A stretch of 64,000 nt of DNA from the NCBI GenBank assembly GCA_025642065.1, contig JAODUP010000119.1, positions 909,001 to 973,000 on the forward strand, written 5' to 3'. The notes under the pieces are model-generated. The model ran no database searches. It saw nothing but the letters and a program-made list of their open reading frames with translations, and was not told where the DNA came from. Both the position numbers and the translations under genes were made by a program. Positions within the stretch are counted from its first letter, which is position 1, and each line of letters opens with the position of its first letter. The stretch is from Paralvinella palmiformis. Lineage: Eukaryota; Annelida; Polychaeta; Terebellida; Alvinellidae. Below are positions 36,044 to 42,802 of this stretch, piece after piece.

Positions 36044-38653
36044 AGAAATGTCTGAAATGTACTAAGAATCAATTGTCAGTCTATGAGCATGAGAACAGAA
36101 TGGCATTGTGTTTTTCTGTCTGTAGATACTCATCATTGATGTGACTATAAAGGTCACAGATATTTACATATATCCCTTTGATATTTATGTGGAATATTCC
36201 TCGAACAGTCTGAAATGCAGTAAATATTTACAGTTTATGAGGAACTCTTTTGGATGTATTATCCTCTTTTCTTCAAGACAGCAAAATATGATATGTGATA
36301 CCTTTATTTAATTTACTATGCACAGACAAGCCCTAAATGAAGCTAAGAAACAGAACCATGTGTTGATGGAGCGAGTTCAGGCTCTACAGAATGAACTCTC
36401 GGATAGCGAAGTGAGACGTGCCGAGCTCGAGAGTCAGATACGTCAAGCTCATACTGTAAGTAGCTACACTTGTCTTGTTAAATGTAGGAAAACCCACAAC
36501 CTGACATCATACCTGCTTAAAGTACCAACTTTGGTGATTTTATTTTCCTTATAATTATTACCCACTATAGAGATTACAACATACCTTAAAAGACCACCTG
36601 AGCTGGTTTTAGAGTTGTATAGTATCCACTAGGCTGCTAGCTTGTCCTTAAGTTCAACATTTATGTCAGAAGATTTATAATTGTATTGTCCTCTCAATAG
36701 TGTTCTCAGAGAAAGAACATTCCATCAGTAATAATATTTGTCTGATAAAATCATGAATGTTTAAATTAACCACTAATTTCTCATTGCCAGCTGCTTGTTC
36801 AACGTCAGGAGACAGAACAAGAGCTTCAACAACGTCTCTCCAAACTGCAAACTGAGAAACAGAGTCTCCAGGAGAGGATTGCCTCTCTACAGAGAAATCT
36901 CGCCAACATCGAGGGTGAGAAGAGAGACATCGAAAGGTCCACAGTCAGGCTAGAAAAAGACAAAACTGCTCTGAAAAAGACATTAGACAAGGTAGACAAA
37001 TCTTTGATACTGGTATAGGTCATTTTAGTTCAACAGTCAACATCTACTGGGAAGATGATAAGGCATTTTGTATCTTAGTTTTGATAAGAATTTTATGTTT
37101 TCATTCTGTGTCATGATCATCTCTGGATTGATTCCTGCAAATCTGATTAGAAGTTTTCAATTCGTTTTCTAGATTTAATTAAAAAAAGTTTCACATATAA
37201 TGACTGGACCTGGCATGTGTATGCAAACAACTATCACACAAGATTGTATATATTTTGAGACTTGTCATGTTTTTGTTTTGTTCTGAAGGTCGAACGTGAG
37301 AAAATGAGACATGAGGAGTTCCTCTCCAAATCCATCAATGAGCGCAGTAACATAGATCGCAACATCGGTCGTCTTGAGGAAGAGAACATTGAAATGCAGA
37401 GACAGATCCAAGCACTACAGGCCCAACTAGCTCAAGCAGAACAGGAACATTCACAGAGGTAAACAAACATAATGTATCAATAAAATCTGTGTTCTCTTGC
37501 ATACAATTTACTGCATAATATGCAGGACATAAAAGAAAATTGAATTAAGATCTTCAATTTATCATCCATTTGATTTAATTGAGCCATTATCAGAGATTAT
37601 TTTAGAGAATACTGCAGTCTACCAGTCACAGATGTTGATGTTTTCCTTTAGGTTTACACTGGATTTTGTCTATTTTTGTTAGTTCACTGGTTTTGAAAAT
37701 GGCTATGATACAATATCTTAGAAATTTGTGGGCAAACATATTACCAGTTGTTACCCATTTTAACTTGTTCTGAACTCTCAGATGTGAAAATATTAGTTTA
37801 GAATATTTTCTGTATATTACCTATTTGAGTGGATGAGATGTTATCAGATATGATGCTGATATCATAAAGTTTTATTTAATGCTTTTACATAGCTATGAAA
37901 AAACTTTACCTGTGATAAATATTTCTATTAACCTAGCTGTTGCAGCCATCTTATGAGAGCAAAGGGTGATCTTTTTATTTCAGAATGCAGTTTTATTTCT
38001 TGTTTAACTGAGCATTGTATTTTTTTGTGTCCAGATTGATTGATTTGACCACTCGCCATCGTCAGGAGACTGAACATGAGACCGAACGTCTTCGTTCTGC
38101 CCAGCTGCAAGCTGAACGTTTGCTTGAAGCTCGTGAACGTGCTCATCGCCAAAGGATCAAAGGCTTGGAGGAACAGGTTTGTAGTTCATGCTATCATTAT
38201 CAATACTACTTATCCACATGCACACACATACACACTTTCTCAAATTACATGTAGCAACACAAAGTAAGAACTTAGATTTCTTTGTTACAGATCTCTACTC
38301 TGAAAGATCAGCTTGGCCAGGAATTACGCAAACGCCAGCAATACATATCTCGCAGTGCTCGTACAGGTGATGAAATCAGAGATATACGCAATGTCCTTGA
38401 AGGTTCATTGGGAAATGTTGCACGTGACCCTTCACTGGACCCGCTGCTCCTCGAATATGAGCAAAAGAAGCTGGATGACACAATGGATTACCACACAACA
38501 AAGAAGTTCCTCCGGCGCAGGCACTCTCCCACTCGAAGCACCTCACCAATCAGGTTAGGACGTCACAGCACACCGCTGAGTCGTGCACCACTGTCACTGC
38601 GCCGCAGCACCACCAGCAGTCCAGGACCAATCACACATTCAGCATTACATTAA
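5856..38653 (+). CDS. CROCC: Rootletin gene (CROCC), spliced, 30 exon positions, whole locus
   Basis: Rootletin builds the striated ciliary rootlet below basal bodies and fibres linking centrioles; in vertebrates it partners C-Nap1/CEP250 and is a NEK2 substrate (family knowledge). Seen here: exons 2-30 all have AG acceptors and GT donors with matching phases and join into one frame of 2043 residues plus stop (with 3c and 7a); human rootletin is about 2017. Order and wording follow human rootletin as remembered: ELRRKLEEDHSSYKRKLQAY, then a YKRKCGELEE block, LREQLDQATTANQAL, a LWRAVVAYRRQFTEMK block, Ser-Pro/Arg linkers, DPEAVRCALRDFVQ, and a C-terminal RERAHRQRIKGLEEQ. Nearly all of it is heptad coiled coil rich in E, K, R, Q and L, broken by basic Ser-Pro linkers. 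Odd: three alternative first exons and two duplicated-exon clusters. Exon boundaries were read by eye; identity is near certain. Confidence 0.95.
6243..7979. other. Intron or intergenic DNA between first exons 1a and 1b
   Basis: (TA)n at 6497-6524, (TG)n at 7069-7088 and a TG/CG tract at 7531-7568. A CCAATGAGCGCG segment near 7394 lies in a mildly GC-richer patch, 1.2 kb before exon 1b. No other coding signal. Confidence 0.45.
7980..8617 (+). promoter_or_regulatory. GC-rich putative promoter and 5' UTR of exon 1b
   Basis: This stretch has many CG dinucleotides and a C-run (8131-8142), in contrast with AT-rich flanks. It leads directly into ATG 8618 and the GTAAAT donor at 8666. A single TAACGG lies at 8097. 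No TATA box was assigned, and the transcription start cannot be placed from sequence alone. Confidence 0.35.
8618..8665 (+). CDS. CROCC: Rootletin candidate alternative first exon 1b (16 codons)
   Basis: ATG at 8618 opens a short frame, MSWTLPRSEFYKAHNE, ending at a GAG|GTAAAT donor in phase 0, matching exon 2. The upstream 600 bases are locally GC- and CpG-rich, unlike the surrounding AT-rich DNA, as expected for a promoter and 5' UTR. The start context is weak (C at -3). The coding part is so short that chance cannot be excluded; support comes from the donor, phase and composition together. Confidence 0.45.
8666..11199. other. Intron after exon 1b, upstream of the exon 1c promoter
   Basis: AT-rich and free of long ORFs. 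Apart from an imperfect X-box-like GTTTCCATGACGAT at 9475, nothing was recognised. Confidence 0.45.
11200..11741 (+). promoter_or_regulatory. CpG-rich putative promoter and 5' UTR of exon 1c
   Basis: Composition changes sharply from AT-rich to CpG-rich just before exon 1c. Seen in order: GTTGCC at 11208 (RFX X-box half-site), ATTGG at 11232 (inverted CCAAT), CACGTG near 11249, and the inverted repeat TAACGG-AG-CCGTTA at 11259-11272 (two opposed MYB-type sites). RFX and MYB factors drive ciliary genes in animals, so the set suits rootletin, but each motif is short. No clear TATA box was placed. Confidence 0.4.
11742..11864 (+). CDS. CROCC: Rootletin candidate alternative first exon 1c (41 codons)
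   Basis: ATG 11742 (G at -3) opens an acidic peptide, MSLGYDDSALGVPDTELL..., in a CpG-rich stretch; the frame is open upstream to about 11533 without another ATG. It ends at GCAAGT (11865-11870). A GC donor leaves phase 0 and joins exon 2 in frame after ...HTRVTE. The alternative GT donor at 11869 leaves phase 1 for this frame, but would make a second frame from ATG 11827 (MPPKALYTHELPKQ) fit. It is the first exon closest to the gene body and may be the main one. Confidence 0.55.
11871..13345 (+). other. Intron between exon 1c and exon 2
   Basis: Scanned specifically for an exon coding the usual rootletin N-terminal coil; none was seen. Contains a 25-base doublet (GTCAGATATCCGTGTGTTGT, 12139-12188) and a GTGA tract at 12750-12770. 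Confidence 0.5.
13346..13540 (+). CDS. CROCC: Rootletin exon 2 (65 codons, phase 0-0)
   Basis: Acceptor TGTAACAG and donor AAG|GTATGT. Begins LESVLKGSSADIGAGDD and carries ELRRKLEEDHSSYKRKLQAY then QRQAQLVQKLQAK, matching the most conserved N-terminal block of rootletins. It is the first exon of the common body; all first exons must enter it in phase 0. Confidence 0.95.
14146..14222. repeat. (TA)n microsatellite in intron 2
   Basis: About 75 bases of TA with one G interruption, ending at a repeat-like block. Confidence 0.95.
14225..14345 (+). repeat. Probable transposon-end fragment in intron 2
   Basis: Internally repetitive in CCTTGAA/TCCTGGAAA motifs and directly appended to the TA microsatellite. 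It has the look of a high-copy element end, but no termini or target duplication were found. Confidence 0.35.
14694..14745. repeat. (TA)n-(CA)n microsatellite in intron 2
   Basis: TA tract followed directly by CA units. Confidence 0.95.
15700..15762 (+). CDS. CROCC: Rootletin exon 3a, cassette version A (21 codons, phase 0-0)
   Basis: Acceptor TTGCTCTAG and donor AAG|GTTTGC. Peptide VLQYKRKVGELEEENGAFKS plus K. The first 13 residues differ from exon 3c at only one position (V for C). It corresponds to the human segment after QGK that starts ILQYKKRCSELEQ. It is one of three consecutive alternatives. Confidence 0.85.
16412..16474 (+). CDS. CROCC: Rootletin exon 3b, cassette version B (21 codons, phase 0-0)
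   Basis: Acceptor is a pyrimidine-rich tract ending GTGTGTAG; donor CAG|GTAACT. Peptide LVHYKQRCLTADMTNVQFSK plus Q. Same length and phase as 3a, keeping the YK-(R/Q)-(K/R)-C core but diverged in the second half. It is the least conserved of the three; good splice sites and matching phase support it. Confidence 0.7.
16898..16978 (+). CDS. CROCC: Rootletin exon 3c, cassette version C (27 codons, phase 0-0)
   Basis: Acceptor ATCATAG and donor CGT|GTAAGT (strong). Peptide starts VLQYKRKCGELEETCRSMQS and ends ADRSRR. It is the closest of the three to vertebrate rootletin. It is 6 residues longer than 3a/3b, so the coil register downstream shifts relative to them. Confidence 0.9.
16979..20462 (+). 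other. Intron between exon 3c and exon 4
   Basis: 3.5 kb without further cassette copies that I could see. Contains (TA)n at 17383-17425, a (GAT)n run at 17814-17836, three 22-base units (TGTTTGTTAGCCATTGACCA type) at 19919-19984, and an (ATT)n region around 20190-20250. Confidence 0.6.
20463..20590 (+). CDS. CROCC: Rootletin exon 4 (phase 0-2)
   Basis: Acceptor TATTTTTCAG, donor AA|GTGTGT. Coiled coil starting LTSTQDHLQSRLDNTEMKLR and ending with DLETALIKLEEEQQ, equal to human DLESALIRLEEEQQ. The split Lys codon is completed by exon 5. Confidence 0.93.
20877..21042 (+). CDS. CROCC: Rootletin exon 5 (phase 2-0)
   Basis: Acceptor CCCGTTTCAG, donor CAG|GTACTG. SASLAHVNSMLREQLDQATT and then KLTKDWQRAREELEIKEAEW align to the human block without gaps that I can see. 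Highly diagnostic for rootletin. Confidence 0.95.
21265..21477 (+). CDS. CROCC: Rootletin exon 6 (71 codons, phase 0-0)
   Basis: Acceptor TTCTTTTCAG, donor CAG|GTATGT. Contains SFNEYFSAEHSRLLALWRAV and AYRRQFTEMKLATERDMSHI, the conserved rootletin FN-YFS-EHSRLL-LWR motif. GC content is clearly above the flanking introns. It precedes the 7a/7b choice. Confidence 0.95.
22349..22470 (+). CDS. CROCC: Rootletin exon 7a (phase 0-2, 122 nt)
   Basis: Acceptor AATATGTAG, donor CAG|GTTTGT. Peptide starts VVLDRERSERISIEQQLKSR and ends QNAEFNA plus a split Arg codon completed by exon 8. It fits the human coil between the head region and the Ser-Pro linker at nearly equal length. Alternative to 7b. Confidence 0.9.
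22775..22854 (+). CDS. CROCC: Rootletin exon 7b, alternative to 7a (phase 0-2, 80 nt)
   Basis: Acceptor ATTTCAATTTCCAG, donor CTAG|GTATAG. Peptide IALSMKEQKLNEIRAYYEIE then MAGVNT plus split Arg. Same entry and exit phases as 7a and the same Asn-x-Arg end. It is 42 nt (14 codons) shorter. Joining 7a to 7b would give TTG CTC TCA GTA TGA, an immediate stop, so the two must be exclusive. Confidence 0.8.
23142..23197. repeat. (TA)n microsatellite between exons 7b and 8
   Basis: About 28 TA units; a TG/GA tract follows at 23372-23412. Confidence 0.95.
23779..24217 (+). CDS. CROCC: Rootletin exon 8 with first Ser-Pro/Arg linker (phase 2-0)
   Basis: Acceptor AATTACAG, donor CAG|GTAATA. Starts with the end of a coil (INEMTVTNEKLRNQLMDKDK), then an acidic stretch, then a basic linker with repeated SP dipeptides (RARSPLRSASRSPIRGRGRS and on), then AALNKRQLQ. 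Human rootletin has the same SP/RG linker followed by HSALHKRQLQ. The SP sites are potential proline-directed kinase targets (inference). Confidence 0.95.
24913..25049 (+). CDS. CROCC: Rootletin exon 9 (phase 0-2)
   Basis: Acceptor TTTTTCTTACAG, donor TC|GTGAGT. Heptad coil VSELRAKLTATRDQNNSVRK onward; the split Ser codon is completed in exon 10. It follows the linker as in human. Confidence 0.92.
25190..25505 (+). repeat. tRNA-derived SINE in intron 9, tail abutting exon 10
   Basis: The head contains TTAGAGCATAGGACTCA and the B box GGTTCGAGGCT. The body ends TGTAAAGTGCCTTAGAGCA...GCTATATAAATA and a (TTA)n tail, a 3' pattern common to animal SINEs. The tail stops about 7 bases before the exon 10 acceptor. 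Confidence 0.8.
25513..25764 (+). CDS. CROCC: Rootletin exon 10 (phase 2-2)
   Basis: Acceptor ATCTGTAG lies within a few bases of the TTA-rich tail of an intronic SINE; donor TG|GTCAGT. Coiled coil with YRAQQDAERNYDRIRNAHDA and QLEDEKEDITKDKQRMDKEN. The split Cys codon continues in exon 11. Confidence 0.92.
26038..26329 (+). CDS. CROCC: Rootletin exon 11 (phase 2-0)
   Basis: Acceptor CATCACAG, donor CAG|GTATGA. KTEEASLRDALLKMQALNEG then LGQDKIELNKI matches human RAEEASLQDSLSKLSALNES and following. Continuous heptad coil. Confidence 0.95.
26942..27065 (+). CDS. CROCC: Rootletin exon 12 (phase 0-1)
   Basis: Acceptor TTACTTGTAG, donor CAAG|GTGAGC. Coil LEAQNSNILGDKAAVEQEKT onward. The split Gly codon is completed in exon 13. 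Confidence 0.92.
27211..27317 (+). CDS. CROCC: Rootletin exon 13 (phase 1-0)
   Basis: Acceptor TTATCACCAG, donor ATT|GTTAGT. Coil LNHSLTLTEKSRERLEEEIM onward. The frame stays open past the donor for several codons, but the next exon fits only with this boundary. Confidence 0.88.
27614..27751 (+). CDS. CROCC: Rootletin exon 14 (46 codons, phase 0-0)
   Basis: Acceptor ATGTTATAG, donor CAG|GTAAGA. Coil INRQKVALAEELLNARKEIE and IAKEKEDLTRDKAELTVQ, similar to human LSRQLSGREQELEQARRE and following. Confidence 0.92.
28357..28540 (+). CDS. CROCC: Rootletin exon 15 (phase 0-1)
   Basis: Acceptor AATGTGATAG, donor ATAG|GTTAGT. ADKDALETQLYETQQLNASL and ESRKEQLEGENQELILKKEN align with human EKEALEGSLFEVQRQLAQLE and following. 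Confidence 0.94.
29144..29313 (+). CDS. CROCC: Rootletin exon 16 (phase 1-0)
   Basis: Acceptor ACCTTAACAG, donor AAG|GTAAAT. ENLAQKLAQTEKDLQLALKQ then EQQAHEEDIDRLTKEK matches human MAQKLVQAEREAQASLREQR and AAHEEDLQRLQREK. Confidence 0.94.
29568..29775 (-). repeat. 5'-truncated SINE of the same family in intron 16
   Basis: Reverse complement of the 3' body seen at 25330-25505: ATAATAATAATAAT tail, ATTTAAATAGC, CTAAAGTGCTTTACAGT, CTCCCAAGGGAGCATACAAT. The tRNA-like head is missing. Confidence 0.8.
30178..30357 (+). CDS. CROCC: Rootletin exon 17 (60 codons, phase 0-0)
   Basis: Acceptor CTACAATAG, donor CAG|GTATTT. NDKEELQEELIALQRERDEQ then LIMAENEKQQ equals human EKEELSEEIAALQQERDEGL and following. 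Confidence 0.95.
30472..30668 (+). CDS. CROCC: Rootletin exon 18 (phase 0-2)
   Basis: Acceptor CATCATACCAG, donor TG|GTGAGC. Coil starting ALSLLEQEKCTVQEKLNGVL. The split Cys codon is completed in exon 19. A full-length SINE sits 70 bases downstream. Confidence 0.93.
30738..31106 (-). repeat. Full-length tRNA-derived SINE in intron 18 with 13-bp target duplication
   Basis: On the minus strand the head reads GTGAGCTCCGGTGGCCTAGC...GGTTCGAACCC (A and B boxes), with a body of about 370 bp. The flanks AGCTAATATAATT (30725-30737 and 31107-31119) are identical, marking a LINE-type insertion. Confidence 0.9.
31707..32068 (+). CDS. CROCC: Rootletin exon 19 (phase 2-1)
   Basis: Acceptor CACTCTCTCAG, donor GCAG|GTAATC. 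AALREVAELKVQLKMVEETR and DTIRRDLIEANRRIRELDEA match human REAEELRTQLRLLEDARDGL and following. 121 codons of uninterrupted heptads. Confidence 0.95.
32662..33339 (+). CDS. CROCC: Rootletin exon 20, largest exon, with second Ser-Pro/Arg linker (phase 1-1)
   Basis: Acceptor TTTACTTACAG, donor AAAG|GTGCAG. LREVEKARLEARRELQELRR is almost identical to human LQEVERSRLEARRELQELRR. The 3' part codes RLSGAEGRVNALETELARVE, FKISSIVSSLRRTIGF, then a basic SP linker (RARSPLRARSPSPRRSRPNS). Confidence 0.96.
33583..33797 (+). CDS. CROCC: Rootletin exon 21, linker continued and DPEAVR motif (phase 1-0)
   Basis: Acceptor ATTGTGACAG, donor CGG|GTAAGT. First half is Ser/Pro/Arg rich (GSPDRSRSPFRDRSLSPSRM); second half is IDPEAVRCALRDFVQHLANA then ERER, the human LDPEAVRGALREFLQELRSA motif that restarts the coil. 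Confidence 0.95.
34227..34347 (+). CDS. CROCC: Rootletin exon 22 (phase 0-1)
   Basis: Acceptor AATGTTCCAG, donor GAAG|GTAGAT. QLKEMEEDRNRIEARLQQLQ then RSLGEAEE matches human QLAEMEAERDSATSRARQLQ and following. Confidence 0.94.
34906..35249 (+). CDS. CROCC: Rootletin exon 23 (phase 1-0)
   Basis: Acceptor CATTTTTCCAG, donor CAG|GTAGAT. DGRLASAQTALMLQEETIRR then NERERKQ equals human DGRLSGVQAELALQEESVRR then SERERRA. Coil throughout. Confidence 0.95.
35410..35550 (+). CDS. CROCC: Rootletin exon 24 (47 codons, phase 0-0)
   Basis: Acceptor GATATAATCAG, donor AAG|GTAGGA. VLADRVEVLNRQIQDLETKA and LQLTIDRLSSALAKSEEEEH match human ALQDRVDSLQRQVADSEVKA and following. Confidence 0.94.
35658..35797 (+). 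CDS. CROCC: Rootletin exon 25 (phase 0-2)
   Basis: Acceptor GTGTTTAACAG, donor CG|GTAATA. LQRSLTSSEHDRRVLQDKLD corresponds to human LQKALTACEHDRQVLQERLD. The split Arg codon continues in exon 26. Confidence 0.94.
35999..36042. repeat. (TG)n microsatellite in intron 25
   Basis: TG tract with one TA interruption. Confidence 0.9.
36326..36455 (+). CDS. CROCC: Rootletin exon 26 (phase 2-0)
   Basis: Acceptor ACTATGCACAG, donor ACT|GTAAGT. QALNEAKKQNHVLMERVQAL then QNELSDSEVRRAELESQ matches human QALSEARKQSSSLGEQVQTL and following. Confidence 0.94.
36791..36991 (+). CDS. CROCC: Rootletin exon 27 (67 codons, phase 0-0)
   Basis: Acceptor CTCATTGCCAG, donor AAG|GTAGAC. KLQTEKQSLQERIASLQRNL and RLEKDKTALKKTLDK correspond to human KLQDERRLLQERLGSLQRAL and RLEKDRVALRRTLDK. 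Confidence 0.95.
37289..37458 (+). CDS. CROCC: Rootletin exon 28 (phase 0-2)
   Basis: Acceptor TTGTTCTGAAG, donor AG|GTAAAC. VEREKMRHEEFLSKSINERS corresponds to human VEREKLRSHEDTVRLSAEKG; ends ALQAQLAQAEQEHSQ. Confidence 0.94.
38035..38176 (+). CDS. CROCC: Rootletin exon 29 (phase 2-0)
   Basis: Acceptor TTGTGTCCAG, donor CAG|GTTTGT. ETERLRSAQLQAERLLEARE then RAHRQRIKGLEEQ is nearly identical to human EVERLRSAQAQTERTLEARE then RAHRQRVRGLEEQ. Confidence 0.96.
38291..38653 (+). CDS. CROCC: Rootletin terminal exon 30 with stop (phase 0)
   Basis: Acceptor TTTGTTACAG; stop TAA at 38651. Starts ISTLKDQLGQELRKRQQYIS like human VSTLKGQLQQELRR. The human protein ends about 15 residues later, whereas this one runs on for roughly 100, including a third basic Ser/Thr-Pro tail (RRRHSPTRSTSPIRLGRHST...). 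The extension has no coiled coil and may be a site of phosphoregulation (inference). Confidence 0.94.
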   Translation: MSTLKDQLGQELRKRQQYISRSARTGDEIRDIRNVLEGSLGNVARDPSLDPLLLEYEQKKLDDTMDYHTTKKFLRRRHSPTRSTSPIRLGRHSTPLSRAPLSLRRSTTSSPGPITHSALH

Positions 38654-40685
38654 CTGTCACATCATACTACACGAAAGAAGTATACAGGGAGTAATATTGG
38701 ACTTGTCATCATTTTATGGGTTGTCATGGCTCTGCCTACATCAGAGCCTAAATATTTTTCTAAATAATGTATTACTTGTTAAAGAGATGTGTGCTTACAT
38801 TAAGGATAGATGTAACTAACATATCAGGAAATGCTTAGCCTCGTCATGTCATCTGTAGGACTGGCTCAGAGAAAAACACAGGTCAATGATCCCTAATGTC
38901 AAAGGTCAGAGACCATGACTTTGCTCCAGACTTTAAAGCAATCAGAGATCCGCCCAAGTTATTTTAACTTATTTACTTACGCAGTATTTTTAATTGTGTT
39001 GTTGACCGTTATAGATTAACTAAATTATTTATTCTGCGAGAGCTGCTTTTTTGTTTGTTTCTTTGTTATATATATGTGTATTAAACATTGGTTTTCGTTT
39101 TTTAAGATTATAGGCATTTTTGCAGTAACAGCGCATCTTTGATGCCTGAATGTTTTGCAGATTATTGGATTCAGGTTGAATCCATGTTGCTTTGTTTTAG
39201 TTGAGTAGATTGCTGTGTGTGAGTAGTCACTGTTTTGTTGCAAGAAATGTGTACAGTTTATATATTTGGAAGGCCTCCATCAAGGAGTTTGTTTACTTTT
39301 TGATTTTATCTATTATTATTATTATTATTCTCCTCATGATTATTATTATCATCACTGTGTGTGTTGTATAGAGTATAAATGTAGTAATGATATCTGTGAT
39401 AGTGTTGAACACACGTTTGCTTTTGCTGAGAGATCCAGAACGGGAAACATGAGTTAATCCAGGAAGCCAAGAACTTGTTGACAAACAATGTGGGCGCTCG
39501 ACTTAGTAATGTCACATCTCGTCGCTTATTGTTAAGGCCCACTGATGGCATTATTAATCGGTATGTACTTATGAGCTATTTATTCCAGCCAGTGTATACC
39601 GTTTTATAGGAAGAGATGAAATGATAACTATATCCTAGTAAAACGAGAACAGTCAAGTATGGTTTTGTTTTAGTGATGTCTGTGCTATGGTCGTGTTATA
39701 TTTGTAAGATCGTTTTAATTGTTCCATCTATGTGATCAACATAAATGACCAGTCAAGTTGACACTGAAGTTCAGCTGCCAACAACAAGCTTGCTTGAACA
39801 CAACAGACTTCTGATATTAGTATTATTTGTACTGTGTGATTTCAGCATGTGATTTCCGATGTTTGCCAATCATTGTACACGTACCATCTCTGATCAATGT
39901 TTTTTTCTTCAATTCTGTTTCATTTGGTTTTTGCACGCAGTATTAATATCATATTTGTCAGCCGAGAGAGTGCACGAAGCTCGATTATAGCTCTATTTGT
40001 ACCAGCTGCCCAACTGGAAGCTGGCCATCTAATCTGTGATAATAATTATCTAATCAGTCTATGCTATACTCAGAGAAGTGGATATAATTTGAACGAGCAT
40101 ACGTTACTTTATTTATGTGTGCCGTAGGAACTCTAGGATATAAATATTTATACACTTATACTCTGTTTACATGATTTGTTTAGTTTAAAAAAATATGATG
40201 TTATAATGTTATGTTTTGAAATGAATCATTTCTCTTATTAATCAATATGCCTCCCATAGTAGAAACCGTAGTAAACTTACAACAACCACCAATTGACAGA
40301 GTTACAGTTTAATTTAAACAATTCTGATTGTGGTATTTTTTCAATAACATATACATGAATATTTATATATATTGTTTCTAGGTATTTTTGTGTATGTAGG
40401 CTTCTTAACCCAGTAGAGATACATGATACAAGGTCAATAAAGTATGCTGACAGTAGGAATTGTTTGTTAAGGATTCCATTATTTTTCTACAGTGAGAGTG
40501 TATTCAGTGATTGTGTTTGGTGTTTGTTGACTTCAACTTGATATCCATTATATATGTTTTATTACTTCAATCCATCATTGAAGTTCTTTGTTGCTAAATC
40601 ATTTGTAATTATTTCGCATCATCCTAAAATTATATGAGTGATATGTGTACATATTGCACATAATAAATTTGATTAAATAAAATCT
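38654..40685 (+). other. Probable rootletin 3' UTR and 3' flank with candidate poly(A) signals
   Basis: No convincing ORF follows the stop. Candidate signals are ATTAAA near 39079, AATAAA at 40436-40441, and AATAAA at 40662 and 40676. A (TTA)n/(ATTATT) tract lies near 39310-39350. Which signal is used cannot be decided, so the 3' UTR may be about 0.4 to 2 kb. Confidence 0.45.
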
Positions 40686-41009
40686 AAATAGATCTAGTTA
40701 GCAATCAAAAACTCAAACCAAGAATAATGTTGAGATCAGCATTCTGTGCTATTAAATTTAAAATGTAGGCGACTTTCTGTTTACGTAAATGTTCTCTGAA
40801 CCTATACTGGAAAACATGTCGACCTGGTGACTATATGGAGAGACTATGTTAGCCGGCGACCCTTCTAAGCTGTTTATAAATGGATATAAATAGAATATTG
40901 TCACTGATATATGTTCATTTATACTTAGGTATTATTATATATAATACAAAACTATAATACGCCACCAAATAATAGAAATGGATAGGATTTTTCATTTCTT
41001 CCTATCGCT

Positions 41010-41362
41010 CAGGAATTGTACTGTAAGACGTATTACAGTAGAAAGTGCAGATTGTGCTGTAGAACGCATTAGAGTAGAAAGTGGGGATTGCGCCGTAGGA
41101 CGCGTGAGAGTAGAAAGTGGTATTGCGTCGTAGGACGCGTTAGGGTAGAAAGTGGGATTGCGTCGTAGGACGCGTTACATTAGACAGTTGGGATTGAGCC
41201 TGTAGGACGCGTTAGGGTAGAAAGTGGAGATTGCGTCAGAGGACGCGTTATAGTAGAAAGTGAGGATTGTACCATAGGACGCCTTACCGTAGAAAGTGGG
41301 GAATTGAACCGTAGGACGCGGTACCGTAGAAAGTAGGGATTTTACCGTAGAAAGTAGGAATT
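41010..41362. repeat. Minisatellite, about 9 units of about 40 bp
   Basis: Units follow the pattern GGATTG-(C/T)GYCGTAGGACGCGTTA-GGTAGAAAGTGG, with periods of roughly 38-43 bases and unit-specific substitutions. It is CpG-rich in an AT-rich setting. The array decays at its 3' end into shorter ACCGTAGAAAGTAGG units and a (TA)n tract. Confidence 0.9.
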
Positions 41363-42802
41363 ATATATATATATATATATATCGGATAGTACTGGGACAC
41401 TTAAAAGTTCATTAAATTTGACGCCATAACAAACCATCCAAACACAAAATGTCAGCATGAATAATTCAATAGGAGCACTTATGTTGATTATATATTACCA
41501 AATTTATAAAAGATAGATCCATCCTAGGGGAATATATATATATCAAGAGAGTTTTTTTTTTTGGATAAAACATTTAAAAATACTAAACAATAAACAGTGC
41601 TGTTAAATGTCACAAGTTTCAATTATTATTTTTATTTTGAACTAACACATGATATATTTATGTATGTAATATAGACAAATTATATATATATTATGAAGAT
41701 TTGCAAAACATATGGAGAACATAAGTGAACTAAATAAGCTAACATAAATGACCCCCTATCTAGAGAAACCTATGTGTTTTTTACAATATCTATATATGCT
41801 ACCAGACTGATTATAACAAAAATAAAATAAGTTTCCTTAAAACGTACATAAACGTGGAGTGAGGTTTATTCCTAGAAATTTTGTACATTTAAGCATAATC
41901 AGTCTAGAGCAATACAATAAGGTTTAATATAAATATTGTGAACATCAGTCACCAGATGTTGATGACACTCAAATAACAAATGGTCATATACCTTTTCATA
42001 AATATCGAAATATCTTTAAGTGGCGAGACCATTCTTCAGATGATAATTTACGATTAATGACTCTAAAACTAAATACGGTATTCAGATATGATGAGCTGAA
42101 AGGGAATAAGGTTCAGTCTTAAAATCTACTTCTGTAAAAATAACTATACAGGAAAATTAACTAAGGTGGCATAATTTTGTTAGATAAATCGATATGTTAG
42201 TGATCCTGTGATACCTTCGTACGTACAATCTTGTCCACCCTCAGAAAATATTTTAAAGATATGTAATGCTTAGAACAGTACCCAAAAATTCCACAATAAT
42301 AATCACGAAATATACCTGATATCATAGTTATAGGGAAATAATCCAACTGGAGGGCCGCCATTACAGCTGCACCGAAAGCCAGATTCGAAGGCGGGAAGGA
42401 GAAACTGAAATGCTCTGACGTCACATGGGCGCTCTCTAGACTGACGCAGATTATAGTTTCTCTTGAGCGTTAATATCTGAGCCATGTTGAATCATCTTCC
42501 TCTTGTTACGTTCCTTCTGGCTCAAAATTATATGGCTGTATATAATTCATGACGTAATTAAAAAAAAATAATGCCGTTTGGTTCTGGAATAATTCTTTGC
42601 TGACACTAGTTTACATGCTTTTGTACGGCTCTACAGACTTCAGGTCAACCGGATACGCTCTAGTGACGTCAACATTCAAGAGCTTCCGGTCTCTGTCTAG
42701 CTTCAAAATGGCAGCGGATTGTGGTGTGGTGGTCGTTTACACGTTTTGTATTAGTCCTGAAAATTTGAAATGAAGGTGGACTATCCCTTTAACCATAAAA
42801 GA

